A stretch of DNA of 64,000 nt from Micromonospora polyrhachis (GTDB lineage: Bacteria; Actinomycetota; Actinomycetes; Mycobacteriales; Micromonosporaceae), in assembly GCF_014203835.1 (NCBI RefSeq), contig NZ_JACHJW010000001.1:5592501-5656500 (forward strand). Direction: 5' to 3'. Positions 18,897 to 27,526 of the stretch are shown here, piece after piece. Within the stretch, counting starts at the first letter, position 1. The number at the start of each line of letters is the position of its first letter. The notes below the pieces were generated by a model. The model did no database searches and was not told where the DNA came from. It saw only the letters and a list, made by a program, of their open reading frames with translations. The position numbers and the translations under genes were made by a program.

Positions 18897-19622
18897 TTGA
18901 GCCTCACCCTGCTTCCCGCTGTCGACGTGGCCGACGGCCAGGCGGTACGCCTCGTCCAAGGGGCCGCCGGCAGCGAGACGAGCTACGGCGACCCGTTGGA
19001 GGCGGCGCTGGCCTGGCAGCGGGACGGAGCGACCTGGATCCACCTGGTCGACCTGGACGCCGCCTTCGGTCGGGGGTCGAACGCGCATCTGCTCGCGGAG
19101 GTGGTGCGGCAGCTCGACGTGGCGGTCGAGCTCTCCGGCGGTATCCGTGACGACGAGTCGCTGCGGGCGGCGCTGGGTACCGGCGCGGCCCGGGTCAACA
19201 TCGGCACCGCCGCGCTGGAGGACCCGGTCTGGTGTGACCGGGTGGTCGGCGAGTACGGCGACCGGGTGGCGATCGGCCTGGACGTGCGTGGTCGTACGCT
19301 CTCCGCTCGTGGTTGGACCCGCGACGGTGGCGACCTCTTCGAGGTGCTGGAGCGGCTGGACAAGGCGGGAGCCGCCCGCTATGTCGTGACCGACATCACC
19401 AAGGACGGCACGATGCGCGGCCCCAACCTGGAGCTGCTGCGCGAGGTGTGTGCCCGCACCGACGCGCCGGTGATCGCCTCCGGTGGCGTCTCCACCCTCG
19501 ACGACCTGCGTGCGTTGGCGGCGTTGGAACCGATCGGGGTGGAGGGCGTGATCGCGGGCAAGGCGCTCTACGCCGGGGCGTTCACCGTGGCCGAGGCGCT
19601 CGCCGTGCTGGCCCAGCCGTGA
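18897..19622 (+). CDS. priA: Phosphoribosyl isomerase PriA (HisA/TrpF)
   Basis: This is a TIM-barrel isomerase of 241 residues. In Actinobacteria the HisA homologue PriA also isomerises phosphoribosyl anthranilate, replacing TrpF. No separate trpF is seen with the trp genes in this window, which agrees with the dual role. Motifs include [31 protein letters not shown], the RTLSARGW loop and [13 protein letters not shown]. The start is TTG at 18897, supported by CAGGAGACC just upstream. Confidence 0.96.
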   Translation: MSLTLLPAVDVADGQAVRLVQGAAGSETSYGDPLEAALAWQRDGATWIHLVDLDAAFGRGSNAHLLAEVVRQLDVAVELSGGIRDDESLRAALGTGAARVNIGTAALEDPVWCDRVVGEYGDRVAIGLDVRGRTLSARGWTRDGGDLFEVLERLDKAGAARYVVTDITKDGTMRGPNLELLREVCARTDAPVIASGGVSTLDDLRALAALEPIGVEGVIAGKALYAGAFTVAEALAVLAQP

Positions 19623-19688
19623 CCAGGCAGGTTCGTCCAGCCGCGATCAGGCAGGCTGGCTCGGCCGTGACCAGGCAGGTTTGCCCAG
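19617..19688 (+). repeat. Imperfect 24-bp tandem repeat between priA and hisF
   Basis: Three 24-base units (19617-19640, 19641-19664, 19665-19688) share the core GATCAGGCAGG or GACCAGGCAGG. The first and third differ at only two positions. The first unit contains the last codon and stop of priA, so the duplication grew out of the gene end. No coding or hairpin function is evident. Confidence 0.75.
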
Positions 19689-19731
19689 CCACGACCGGAT
19701 GGTGGTCGGCGCGGCCGGATAGGCTCGGCGC

Positions 19732-20517
19732 ATGACAGTGGCGGTACGGGTGATTCCCTGCCTCGACGTGGACGCCGGTCGGGTGGTCAAGGGGGTCAAC
19801 TTCGTCGACCTGCGTGACGCGGGTGATCCGGTCGAGCTGGCCGCCGCCTACGACCGGGCCGGCGCGGACGAGTTGACCTTCCTCGACGTGACCGCCTCCT
19901 CAGCCGGCCGGAGCACGATGCTCGACGTGGTACGCCGTACCGCCGAGTCGGTGTTCATCCCGCTGACAGTCGGTGGGGGAGTACGGCAGGTTGCCGATGT
20001 GGACACCCTGTTGCGGGCCGGTGCGGACAAGGTCGGCGTGAACACGGCCGCGATCGCCCGTCCGGAACTCATCACGGAGATCGCCGAACGGTTCGGCCGG
20101 CAGGTGCTGGTCCTCTCGCTCGACGTCCGGCGGGCCCCGCAGGGCACCACGGGCAGCGGGTTCGAGGTGACCACCCACGGTGGGCGCCGGGGCACCGGCC
20201 TGGACGCCGTGGACTGGGCGCATCGGGCCGCCGAGCTGGGCGCGGGGGAGATCCTGCTCAACTCGATGGACGCCGACGGCACGAAGGCCGGCTTCGACCT
20301 GGAGTTGATCCGGACGGTGCGCGAGGTGGTGGAGGTGCCGGTCATCGCCAGCGGCGGTGCCGGTGCCGTCGACGACTTTCCCCCGGCGGTCGCGGCCGGT
20401 GCCGACGCGGTGCTCGCGGCCAGCGTCTTCCACTTCGGCGAGTTGAGCATCGGCGAGGTCAAGGACGCGCTTCGCGCGGCTGGCCGCCCGGTCCGGGACA
20501 GCGTCACCGCCGGCTGA
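19732..20517 (+). CDS. hisF: Imidazole glycerol phosphate synthase, cyclase subunit
   Basis: HisF is the TIM-barrel cyclase that joins with HisH to form imidazole glycerol phosphate and AICAR. The 261-residue product has the [19 protein letters not shown] start, the [14 protein letters not shown] block, [12 protein letters not shown], the NTAAI block, and the phosphate site [10 protein letters not shown]. It ends the his cluster; hisI is 32 kb away ahead of trpE. A 110-base gap with tandem repeats separates it from priA. Confidence 0.98.
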   Translation: MTVAVRVIPCLDVDAGRVVKGVNFVDLRDAGDPVELAAAYDRAGADELTFLDVTASSAGRSTMLDVVRRTAESVFIPLTVGGGVRQVADVDTLLRAGADKVGVNTAAIARPELITEIAERFGRQVLVLSLDVRRAPQGTTGSGFEVTTHGGRRGTGLDAVDWAHRAAELGAGEILLNSMDADGTKAGFDLELIRTVREVVEVPVIASGGAGAVDDFPPAVAAGADAVLAASVFHFGELSIGEVKDALRAAGRPVRDSVTAG

Positions 20518-20523
20518 GCCCGG

Positions 20524-20988
20524 CTAGTGGGAGTCCGCCTCCGGGGAACGGCGGGGTCTCGGAATCACCTGGGCGGTGTATTCCTGCACCGCCCGGGCGT
20601 GGTCGTCCTCGGCTAGCGCCCAGTCCCCGCTGCCCGGCGCGTGCCGCCGGATGAGCACCCCGCGCATGGTCTCCACGGCGGCGGCGAGACCACCCTGTGG
20701 CCGGGTACGCCACAGGTGCTCCCCGGCCGGGGTGAGCTGGAACCAGCCGTCCGTCACACTGATCAGCCCCGCTCCGGCGAGCCGTTGGACCGCGATCTCC
20801 ACCTCCTGCCGGGCGGGAATGGCCCGCCGGAGGTGGTCAGCGGTGGAGAGGACGTCGGCGAGCCGTACGCCCTCCGGTCGTCGGGTCGACGCCGACCGGC
20901 GGTGGCGACCCGCTCCGCCCGCGATGACCAGCGATACGAAGATCCAAGCGTCCGACAACCGCCATCCCTCGTCCCCCATGGCGAACAT
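20524..20988 (-). CDS. Conserved actinobacterial protein with winged-helix-like region
   Basis: I do not recognise this 154-residue protein. A hydrophobic stretch lies near the N-terminus (AWIFVSLVIAGGAG). A basic segment and a region that reads like a winged helix follow (EVEIAVQRLAGAGLISVTDGWFQLTPAGEHLW, helix-helix-wing pattern, about residues 70-105). Either of two ATGs, 20988 or 20979, could be the start; neither has a clear ribosome binding site. It is divergent from the MFS transporter with an 8-bp inverted repeat between them, which may be its own or another regulator's site. Confidence 0.65.
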   Translation of the reverse strand: MFAMGDEGWRLSDAWIFVSLVIAGGAGRHRRSASTRRPEGVRLADVLSTADHLRRAIPARQEVEIAVQRLAGAGLISVTDGWFQLTPAGEHLWRTRPQGGLAAAVETMRGVLIRRHAPGSGDWALAEDDHARAVQEYTAQVIPRPRRSPEADSH

Positions 20989-21049
20989 GATGCCGCGTGA
21001 TCGGCTTCGAGGGAACCGGTGTATCCGGTGGATGCCTTCGGCCATGTCG

Positions 21050-21080
21050 TACCGACATTGACAACCCGGGTCTGTCGGTA
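21050..21080. promoter_or_regulatory. Inverted repeat over a -35 box between divergent genes
   Basis: TACCGACA (21050-21057) and TGTCGGTA (21073-21080) form a perfect 8-bp inverted repeat with a 15-base centre. A consensus TTGACA (21058-21063) starts right after the left arm, facing the MFS gene. A dimeric regulator bound here would cover the -35 box. The regulator is not identified. Confidence 0.5.
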
Positions 21081-21130
21081 CACGGTGGACAGATGGTCGT
21101 GACGGGTCCTGTGCGCCACCACTCTCGACC

Positions 21131-22375
21131 GTGACCGGGAAGCCGGACGGGCCAGCCACCGTCGCTGTCGGTGGATACGCCGCACTGCTCGGCCGACCGG
21201 AGGGGCGTCGTCTCGCCCTGGCCGCGCTGGGGGCCCGGCTGCCCCAGGGCATGATCGGTATCTCGATTCTCTTCCTGCTGGCCGATCGGGCGGATGTCCG
21301 TGTCGCGGGCGCACTGGTGGCGGCGTACACCCTCGGTTTCGGCCTGGTCGCGCCCGTGAGCGGCCGACTGGTCGACCGGTTGGGAGCGCACCGGGTGATC
21401 CGGGTGGGCATGGCCGTGTTCCTGGTCACCGCCGGACTGTTGGTGCTGGCGGCGGTCCGGGACGCGCCGGTGCCCCTCACCGTGGCGTGCGCCGTGCTCG
21501 CCGGGGCCAGCATGCCGCCCCTCGGCCCCGCCGTACGGGCCCGCTGGCTCGGCCTGCCGGAGACGTACCGGCGCGTAGGGGTCGCCCTGGACGCCGTACT
21601 GCTCGACGTCTGCCTCATCGTGGGGCCGGTCGTCGCGTCGGCACTGGTTGCCGTCCGGCCGTACCTCGGGGTGCTGGCCATCGTGGTGATCACCGGGATC
21701 GGCGCGTACCTGCTGCTCTCGGTCCTTCGCGTCCTCCCCGCGCCGGCCGACGGCCCGGGCGACCAGCCGCGCCCGGGCTGGTGGGGACCGCTTCGCTCGG
21801 CGGCCTACCGGCGGCTGCTGGTGGTGATGCTCTTCGCGAGTTGCGCGATCGCCGCCGTGGCGGTGGGGCTGCCCGCCCTGGCCGGGGTCGCCGGTGCCCG
21901 GTGGGCCAGCGGCCCGCTGGTGGCGGCCTTCTCCGTCGGCAGCATCGTCGGCGGCCTGCTCTGGGGACGCTGGGGTCGGCGGTCCGGGGAGCCGGCTGCG
22001 GCCCGGCCCGGACTGACCAGGCTGCCGGTGGTGCTCGGCGCGCTGGTCCTCGCCCTGGCCGTCCTTCCGCTGGCCGGGGCCCGACCGCTGGTGCTGCTGG
22101 GGCTCGCGCCACTGGCCGGCCTTCCGGTCGCGGTCGTGCTGGCGACGCTGGCGATGGCCGCCGGGCAGCGTGCGCCCGCCGGCACCGCGATCGAGGCACA
22201 GTCCTGGCTGGTGTCGGCCAACACCCTCGGGTCGGCCACCGCCGCGCTGCTCACCACCGGCCTGCTCGGTCGGGGGCACCTCACCGCGACCCTGGTCGCG
22301 CCGGCCGGGCTCGCCCTCGTGGCGGCGCTGGTGGCGCTTGCCACGGGTGCGACAAATAGTGATCGTTGTAGATAG
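21131..22375 (+). CDS. MFS transporter
   Basis: This is a 414-residue major facilitator protein with about 12 hydrophobic segments. The loop between segments 2 and 3 (SGRLVDRLGAHRVIRVG) is the MFS motif A region. The cargo cannot be told from sequence; the family suggests drug or metabolite export. The GTG at 21131 is the start used. It has its own promoter region with an inverted repeat and is followed 9 bases later by tldD, so it may be the head of that transcript. Confidence 0.88.
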   Translation: MTGKPDGPATVAVGGYAALLGRPEGRRLALAALGARLPQGMIGISILFLLADRADVRVAGALVAAYTLGFGLVAPVSGRLVDRLGAHRVIRVGMAVFLVTAGLLVLAAVRDAPVPLTVACAVLAGASMPPLGPAVRARWLGLPETYRRVGVALDAVLLDVCLIVGPVVASALVAVRPYLGVLAIVVITGIGAYLLLSVLRVLPAPADGPGDQPRPGWWGPLRSAAYRRLLVVMLFASCAIAAVAVGLPALAGVAGARWASGPLVAAFSVGSIVGGLLWGRWGRRSGEPAAARPGLTRLPVVLGALVLALAVLPLAGARPLVLLGLAPLAGLPVAVVLATLAMAAGQRAPAGTAIEAQSWLVSANTLGSATAALLTTGLLGRGHLTATLVAPAGLALVAALVALATGATNSDRCR

Positions 22376-22384
22376 AGTGCGTCG

Positions 22385-23839
22385 ATGGACCGCACTGAAC
22401 TGGCGGAGTTGGCCCTCACCGAGGTCACCGCACTCGGCCCGGCGTTCGCCGACGTCCGGGCCGTCGCCGAGGATTCGGAGTCGATCGACGTACGCGACGA
22501 CCGCGTCGAACGGGCCACCCGGACCGCGAGCCGGGGAGTCGGCGTACGGGTGCTCGTCGACGGCGCCTGGGGGTTCGCGGCCACGGCCGACGAGGACGGC
22601 GCGGCGGTACGGCGCACCGCCCGGCTCGCCGTGGAGATCGCCCGGGCGAGTGGCCGGGTGTCGGGCGCACCGGTCCGGTTGGACGACACCCCGCCGGCCT
22701 GCGGGACGTACACCACGCCGCACGTCGTGGACCCGCTGACGGTGCCGGTCGCGGAGAAGGCGGAATACCTCCTACGGGCCACGGAGGCGGCGCGCACGGT
22801 GGCCGGAGTGTCCTTCGTGGAGGGCACCACCGATGCCTGGCGGCGGCACACCGTCTACCGCTCGACCGAGGGTGCCGCCGTGGCGCAGACCGTGCTGCAG
22901 GTCGGGGGCGGCCTGGCGGCGTTCGCCGTCGGTGGTGGCGAGGTCCAGCGCCGGTCGTACCCGACGTCGTTCCGGGGGCAGTTCGTCACCGGCGGCTGGG
23001 AGGAGATACTGGCGCTCGACCTGCCCGGCCACGCCGCGTCGACCGCCCGGGAGGCGGTCGCCCTGCTGGCAGCCCCCGACCTGCCGGTCGGTGCGGCCAC
23101 GACCGTCGTGCTCGACTCGTCGCAGCTCGCGATGCAGATCCACGAGTCGATCGGGCATCCGCTCGAACTCGACCGGATCCTCGGCATGGAGCGGGCGTAC
23201 GCGGGCGGGTCGTTCGTCCGCCCTGACGACCGTGGTCGACTTCGGTACGCCGCACCGCTGGTCTCGGTCACCGCGGACGCCACCACTCGGAACGGGCTGG
23301 GCACCTTCGGGTACGACGACGAGGGGGTGCCGGCCGGTTCCGCCCCGATCATCGCCGACGGTTTGCTTGTCGGCTTCCTCACCAACCGGGAGACCGCCGC
23401 GTTGCTGGGTGGGATCTCGAACGGCACGGCCCGGGCGGACTCGTGGGGCAGCATCCCGCTCATCCGGATGAACAACGTCTCCCTGCATCCCGGGCCGGAC
23501 GAGGACGTGGATCGGGCCGACATCGTGGCGGACACCCGGGCGGGTTTCCTGTTGAGTACGAACCGCTCATGGTCCATAGACGACCAGCGGACCAACTTCC
23601 AGTTCGGTTGCGAGGCGGCGTACGAGATCTCCCACGGCCAACTGGGCCGGCTGTATCGCAACCCCACCTACGCCGGCCGGACCATCGACTTTTGGCGGTC
23701 CTGTGACGCCCTCGGTGGGGCGCGGGACTGGCGGATCTGGAGTGTGCCGATCTGTGGCAAGGGTCAGCCGTCCCAGGTTGCCCGGGTGGCCCACGGGGCA
23801 TCGACCGGGCGGTTCCGGGCCACGGTGGGGGTGCGATGA
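22385..23839 (+). CDS. tldD: Metalloprotease TldD
   Basis: TldD is the catalytic subunit of the TldD/TldE (PmbA) protease, which unwinds and cuts unfolded peptides and matures some RiPPs such as microcin B17. The 484-residue product carries the metal-binding HExxxH motif in QIHESIGHPLELDRI near residue 250. The family blocks RDDRVERATRTASRGVGVRV and FLTNRETAALLG are also present. It overlaps tldE by 4 bases. The accessory peptide locus begins 8 kb downstream, but tldDE is a general pair in Actinobacteria. Confidence 0.95.
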   Translation: MDRTELAELALTEVTALGPAFADVRAVAEDSESIDVRDDRVERATRTASRGVGVRVLVDGAWGFAATADEDGAAVRRTARLAVEIARASGRVSGAPVRLDDTPPACGTYTTPHVVDPLTVPVAEKAEYLLRATEAARTVAGVSFVEGTTDAWRRHTVYRSTEGAAVAQTVLQVGGGLAAFAVGGGEVQRRSYPTSFRGQFVTGGWEEILALDLPGHAASTAREAVALLAAPDLPVGAATTVVLDSSQLAMQIHESIGHPLELDRILGMERAYAGGSFVRPDDRGRLRYAAPLVSVTADATTRNGLGTFGYDDEGVPAGSAPIIADGLLVGFLTNRETAALLGGISNGTARADSWGSIPLIRMNNVSLHPGPDEDVDRADIVADTRAGFLLSTNRSWSIDDQRTNFQFGCEAAYEISHGQLGRLYRNPTYAGRTIDFWRSCDALGGARDWRIWSVPICGKGQPSQVARVAHGASTGRFRATVGVR

Positions 23840-25191
23840 GCCGCTACGGCGCCGAGCGCCTCTTCGACCTGGCCGTACCCGTTTTGGGGACCGATGAAGC
23901 GGACGGGGTCGAGGTGGTCCTCACCCGGGACCGCACGGCGTTGACCCGGTTCGCGGACAGTCGGATCCACCAGAACACCGACCGGTCGGACGGCCAGGCC
24001 CGGGTACGGGTGGTGCGGGACGCGCCGGGTGGGGTCCGGGTGGGGGTCGCGTCGACCAACCGGCTGACCCCGGACGGGCTGCGCGAGGCGGCTCGCCAGG
24101 CGACGGCGATAGCCGCCGCCACCCGCCCCGCCCCGCACTTCGGCGGGCTGGCAGCGGGTGGCCTGGCGTACCCGAAGGCGGGCCGGGACGACCACGGGAC
24201 GGCCGACTGCCCGCCGCAGCGCCGGGCGGACATCGTCGGCGACCTCCTCAGGGGACTTTCCGTCGGCGTCGCCGGGGCGGGCGTGGTGGAGACCACCGGT
24301 AGCGAGATGGCCGTGATGAACAGCCACGGCGTACGGGCGTACCACGTCGGCACCCGGGCGATGATCAACATCTTGGCCACCGGGGCGGACTCGGCCGGCT
24401 ACGCCGAGGGGGTCGCCAGCGCGCTGGACGACCTGAACCCGGTCGTGCTGGCCCGCCGGGCGGATGACAAGGTACGACTCGGTGCCCGGCCCCGCGAGGT
24501 GCCGCCGGGAGACTATCCGGTGGTGCTCGAATCGGGGGCCACGGTGGTGCTGCTGCACCGGCTGGCGCAGGCGTTCGCCGGGCGGGCCGTACGCGACGGC
24601 AGTTCACCGTTGGCCGGGCGGGCGGGCCAACAGGTCTGCGCACCGTCGGTGACCCTGGTGGACGATCCGCTCTCCCCGCTGTTGCCCGGGTCACCGTTCG
24701 ATGCCGAGGGGGTGCCGAGGCGGCGGACCACGTTGATCGAGCGCGGGGTGGCCGGGGAGCTGACCTACGACGCGGCGACCGCCCGAGCCGTGGGTGCGAA
24801 GCCCACCGGACACGCCCTACTGCCGCCGAACCCGCTCTCCGGCCAGCCCACTCACCTGCTGATGGACGGTGGCGACGCCGACTTGGCGGAGCTGGTCGGC
24901 GGCGTGGATCGGGGCCTCTACGTCACCCGGTTCCACTACACGAACCTCGTGCACCCGGTGCGTTCGACGGTGACCGGTACCACCCGGGACGGCACGTTCC
25001 TGATCGAGGATGGTCGGATCGTCGGTGGGGTCCGGAACCTGCGGTTCACCGAGTCGGTGCTGGCGGCGTTGACCGCCGTCGAGGCGGTCGGCCGGGACGG
25101 CGAAGTGGTCTACGAGCGCTTCTTCGGAGACGCGTACGCTCCGCCGTTGCGGCTCTCGTCGTTCCAGTTCACCTCGACCTCGACCCACTGA
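23836..25191 (+). CDS. tldE: TldE/PmbA-type partner subunit
   Basis: This 451-residue member of the PmbA/TldD family lacks the HExxxH motif, as expected for the non-catalytic TldE subunit that completes the heterodimer. Family features include the ALTRFADSRIHQN block near the start, the C-terminal RFHYTNLVHPVRSTVTG and GTFLIEDGRIVGGVRNLRF. The ATG at 23836 overlaps the tldD stop, so both subunits are made together. Confidence 0.94.
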   Translation: MSRYGAERLFDLAVPVLGTDEADGVEVVLTRDRTALTRFADSRIHQNTDRSDGQARVRVVRDAPGGVRVGVASTNRLTPDGLREAARQATAIAAATRPAPHFGGLAAGGLAYPKAGRDDHGTADCPPQRRADIVGDLLRGLSVGVAGAGVVETTGSEMAVMNSHGVRAYHVGTRAMINILATGADSAGYAEGVASALDDLNPVVLARRADDKVRLGARPREVPPGDYPVVLESGATVVLLHRLAQAFAGRAVRDGSSPLAGRAGQQVCAPSVTLVDDPLSPLLPGSPFDAEGVPRRRTTLIERGVAGELTYDAATARAVGAKPTGHALLPPNPLSGQPTHLLMDGGDADLAELVGGVDRGLYVTRFHYTNLVHPVRSTVTGTTRDGTFLIEDGRIVGGVRNLRFTESVLAALTAVEAVGRDGEVVYERFFGDAYAPPLRLSSFQFTSTSTH

Positions 25192-25257
25192 CCCGGACGG
25201 GGTGCACCCGGATGGGGTGTCGCCGGGCTGACCCGGACGGGGTGTCGCCGGGCGAGC
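25189..25257. repeat. Short direct repeats between tldE and the M28 peptidase gene
   Basis: Three imperfect copies of CCCGGACGGGGTGTCGCCGG-like sequence follow the tldE stop, the first copy diverged. They lie in the space between converging genes. No coding frame or clean terminator hairpin stands out. Confidence 0.5.
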
Positions 25258-25295
25258 CATCGACCGGCCCGCCCGGCGATCCGGCACCGATCTGG

Positions 25296-26783
25296 TCAAC
25301 CGATCCGGTTCCGTTGAGCGACCACGTCGCCGACAGCCACGGCGAACCGGCCGACCACCCAGGCCACCGCCCGGCAGTTCCGGTCGAACTCGGCCCGGTT
25401 GATGCTGGCCACCGTGTCGCAGGGCTGGTGGTAGCAGGGGTCGAACATCTCGCCGGCCAGCCCGCCGTACCGGGCCGCCTGCTCCGGGGACTTGGCCTGG
25501 TAGGTGCCGCCGTCCAGGCCACCGATCGGGATGCCGGCGTCGCGGAACGGCCAGTGGTCCGAACCGATGCTGTTGATGTCGGCCGTCTCGTAGCCCAGCC
25601 CTCGGCTGGCGTAGTAGCCGGTGAGCACCGCCTCCACCGCCCCGGAGCCGAGTGGTCCGGGCCCGCTGCCGGTGCCGGGATGGTCGCTGTCGTCCCCGTC
25701 GACGATGAACCGGCCGAAGTTCGGCGAGGCGATCAGCTCGTAGTTCAGGTAGAGGGTGATGTTCGCCCGCTGTTCGGGGGTGAGTTGCCGGAGGTAGTGG
25801 ATCGAACCGACCTCGATCAGTTCCTCCGCACCCCACCAGGCGAACCGGACCTTGTTGCGGATCTGCCGTTGCCGGGGTGCGAGCTGGAGGGCGGTCTCCA
25901 GCAGGGCCCCGGCGGCTGCGGCGTTGTCGTTGATGCCCGGCGTCTCGGTGGTGCTGTCCAGGTGCGCACCCGCCATCACCACCCGGTCGGGGCGGCCTCC
26001 CTCGGTTTCGGCCAGGATGTTCTCGGTCACCACCTCGGCCGTGTGGGCGCGAAGCTCTAACCGCAGCCGTACGGTCCGCGCGGCACTGTCGGCCGCCAGC
26101 CGCTCGGCGTCCCGCTGGGAGACGTTGGCCAACGGGATGCTGATCGCGGCCGGGTCGAACAGGTACGCCCGGTAGATGTTGTCGGGCCGTACGGTTCGGA
26201 CATAGAAGAGCATCGCCCGTGCCCCGAGGGCCACCGCCACCCGCTGCTGGGCGACGAACCCGCAGGAGGTCTGCGGCGCGACGACGATCGCGCCGTGCAC
26301 CGGCAGGCCGGCGTAGTCGGCGGCCTCGCATCCCGGGGTCGGGTCCGGCAGGCCGTCCTGGATGGTCGGGGTCAGCACGACCGGGGCCTCGATGCCCGCC
26401 GCTGGGGTGGTGGGCGACCAGCGCATCAGCAGCACCCGGGGACCGGGGACATCGCGGTCGAGGCGTACCGCCCGCTCGATGTCCACCTGGTGCTCCTGGT
26501 AGGGCACTGCTTGTCGGGTCACCCGGTAGCCGGCCTGTCGCAGGGTACGCACCAGGTAGTCGGCGGACTGGGCGAAGCCGGGTGTCCCCGAGGCACGGTT
26601 GCCGCCGTGCGTGTCGGCGGCCCGTTGCCAGGCGGTCAGGTGGCGCAACGCCTGCTCCCCGGTCACCGCCTGTTCGAGCCGGTCGGCCAACCGGTACGGG
26701 TTCGCTGGCGGGTTCGACCCGGTGCCGGCCGGAAGCGCCAGGGTGAGGGTGAGCGTGGCGGCGGTCAGGACGGTCAGCTTCAT
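25296..26783 (-). CDS. Secreted M28 family aminopeptidase
   Basis: This 495-residue zinc peptidase of the M28 (aminopeptidase Y/S) family begins with a signal peptide (MKLTVLTAATLTLTLALPAG). A protease-associated insert follows around residues 130-220. The co-catalytic zinc site is seen in VMAGAHLDST, GINDNAAAAGALLE, WWGAEELIEVG and SIGSDHWPF. It probably removes N-terminal residues from extracellular peptides. The ATG at 26783 follows AGGAGGAGGA. The frame is open far upstream only because of base composition. It is the last gene of a run with the TIGR03086 gene, which overlaps it by 4 bases. Confidence 0.92.
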   Translation of the reverse strand: MKLTVLTAATLTLTLALPAGTGSNPPANPYRLADRLEQAVTGEQALRHLTAWQRAADTHGGNRASGTPGFAQSADYLVRTLRQAGYRVTRQAVPYQEHQVDIERAVRLDRDVPGPRVLLMRWSPTTPAAGIEAPVVLTPTIQDGLPDPTPGCEAADYAGLPVHGAIVVAPQTSCGFVAQQRVAVALGARAMLFYVRTVRPDNIYRAYLFDPAAISIPLANVSQRDAERLAADSAARTVRLRLELRAHTAEVVTENILAETEGGRPDRVVMAGAHLDSTTETPGINDNAAAAGALLETALQLAPRQRQIRNKVRFAWWGAEELIEVGSIHYLRQLTPEQRANITLYLNYELIASPNFGRFIVDGDDSDHPGTGSGPGPLGSGAVEAVLTGYYASRGLGYETADINSIGSDHWPFRDAGIPIGGLDGGTYQAKSPEQAARYGGLAGEMFDPCYHQPCDTVASINRAEFDRNCRAVAWVVGRFAVAVGDVVAQRNRIG

Positions 26784-27472
26784 CGGGCATCCTCCTCCTG
26801 CCGGATCGCGGTCCGGGTGTCCTGCGCCACTGTGGTGTCCTGCGTCGCTGTGGCGTCGCCGGTCGCCGGGACAGGAGCCCAGCCGAGGTCCCGGCCGGCG
26901 TATGCGGCGAGCTGGTCGGCGACGCTGGCGTTGGTCGGGACGGGACAGACCGGCGCGAACGGGGCATCGGTGCCCCGGGGGAGCGACCGCCCGCGCAGGA
27001 TGTCCAGGCAGGAGCGGCACAGGTCGGGATCGAAGTCGGTGGGCTGTCCGGTCGCTCGGGCCAGATCCCAGCCGTGTACCAGGAGTTCGATCACCCGGGT
27101 CTGGAGCAGGTGAGTGCCGGGTTCGGTGCCGATCGGGGTGGCGTGCTCCGCGGCCAGGACGTCGTCGTCGGCGCAGATCTCGGTCAGCCGGGCCAGCGAG
27201 GAGCGAAAGGCGGCCACGTGGTCGGCACCGAGCAGCACCGTCTCCCGGTCGGGGACCGGCTGACCGGTCATGATCGCGATGAACCGGTGGTTGCCGTTGA
27301 CGATGTGGTTGAGCAGCCCGCCGACGTCCCAGTCCGGGCATGGCGTGGGGTGGGTGAACTGGTCGGGGTCGACGGTGGCTATGAGCCGGTCGGCCAGGGC
27401 ACCGGCCCGGCGGTGCAGCCGTCGAGGGGCCTGCTCCGGGTCGGCGTCCGGCTGCACGGAGGCGTGGGACAT
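26780..27472 (-). CDS. TIGR03086 family metal-binding protein (DinB/mycothiol-type)
   Basis: This 230-residue protein is of the DinB/maleylpyruvate-isomerase-like superfamily, four-helix bundles that bind a metal and often serve mycothiol-dependent reactions in Actinobacteria. The N-terminal signature TPCPDWDVGGLLNHIVNGN carries the first His ligand; further His residues are in RVIELLVHGWDLARATG. The specific reaction is unknown. Its end overlaps the M28 gene (ATGA), so the two are translated together; it follows the methyltransferase gene on the same strand after 54 bases. Confidence 0.88.
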   Translation of the reverse strand: MSHASVQPDADPEQAPRRLHRRAGALADRLIATVDPDQFTHPTPCPDWDVGGLLNHIVNGNHRFIAIMTGQPVPDRETVLLGADHVAAFRSSLARLTEICADDDVLAAEHATPIGTEPGTHLLQTRVIELLVHGWDLARATGQPTDFDPDLCRSCLDILRGRSLPRGTDAPFAPVCPVPTNASVADQLAAYAGRDLGWAPVPATGDATATQDTTVAQDTRTAIRQEEDAR

Positions 27473-27526
27473 GGGTCTGCTCCCTTCGGATGACGTACGG
27501 CGTTCTCCGGTGACGCGTCGGTGGTG

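Noticed and set aside
22385-25191. tldD/tldE as a dedicated maturation protease of the pentapeptide locus
   Set aside because: The pair is common in Actinobacteria, lies with an MFS gene several kb away, and nothing in the sequence ties it to the locus beyond proximity.
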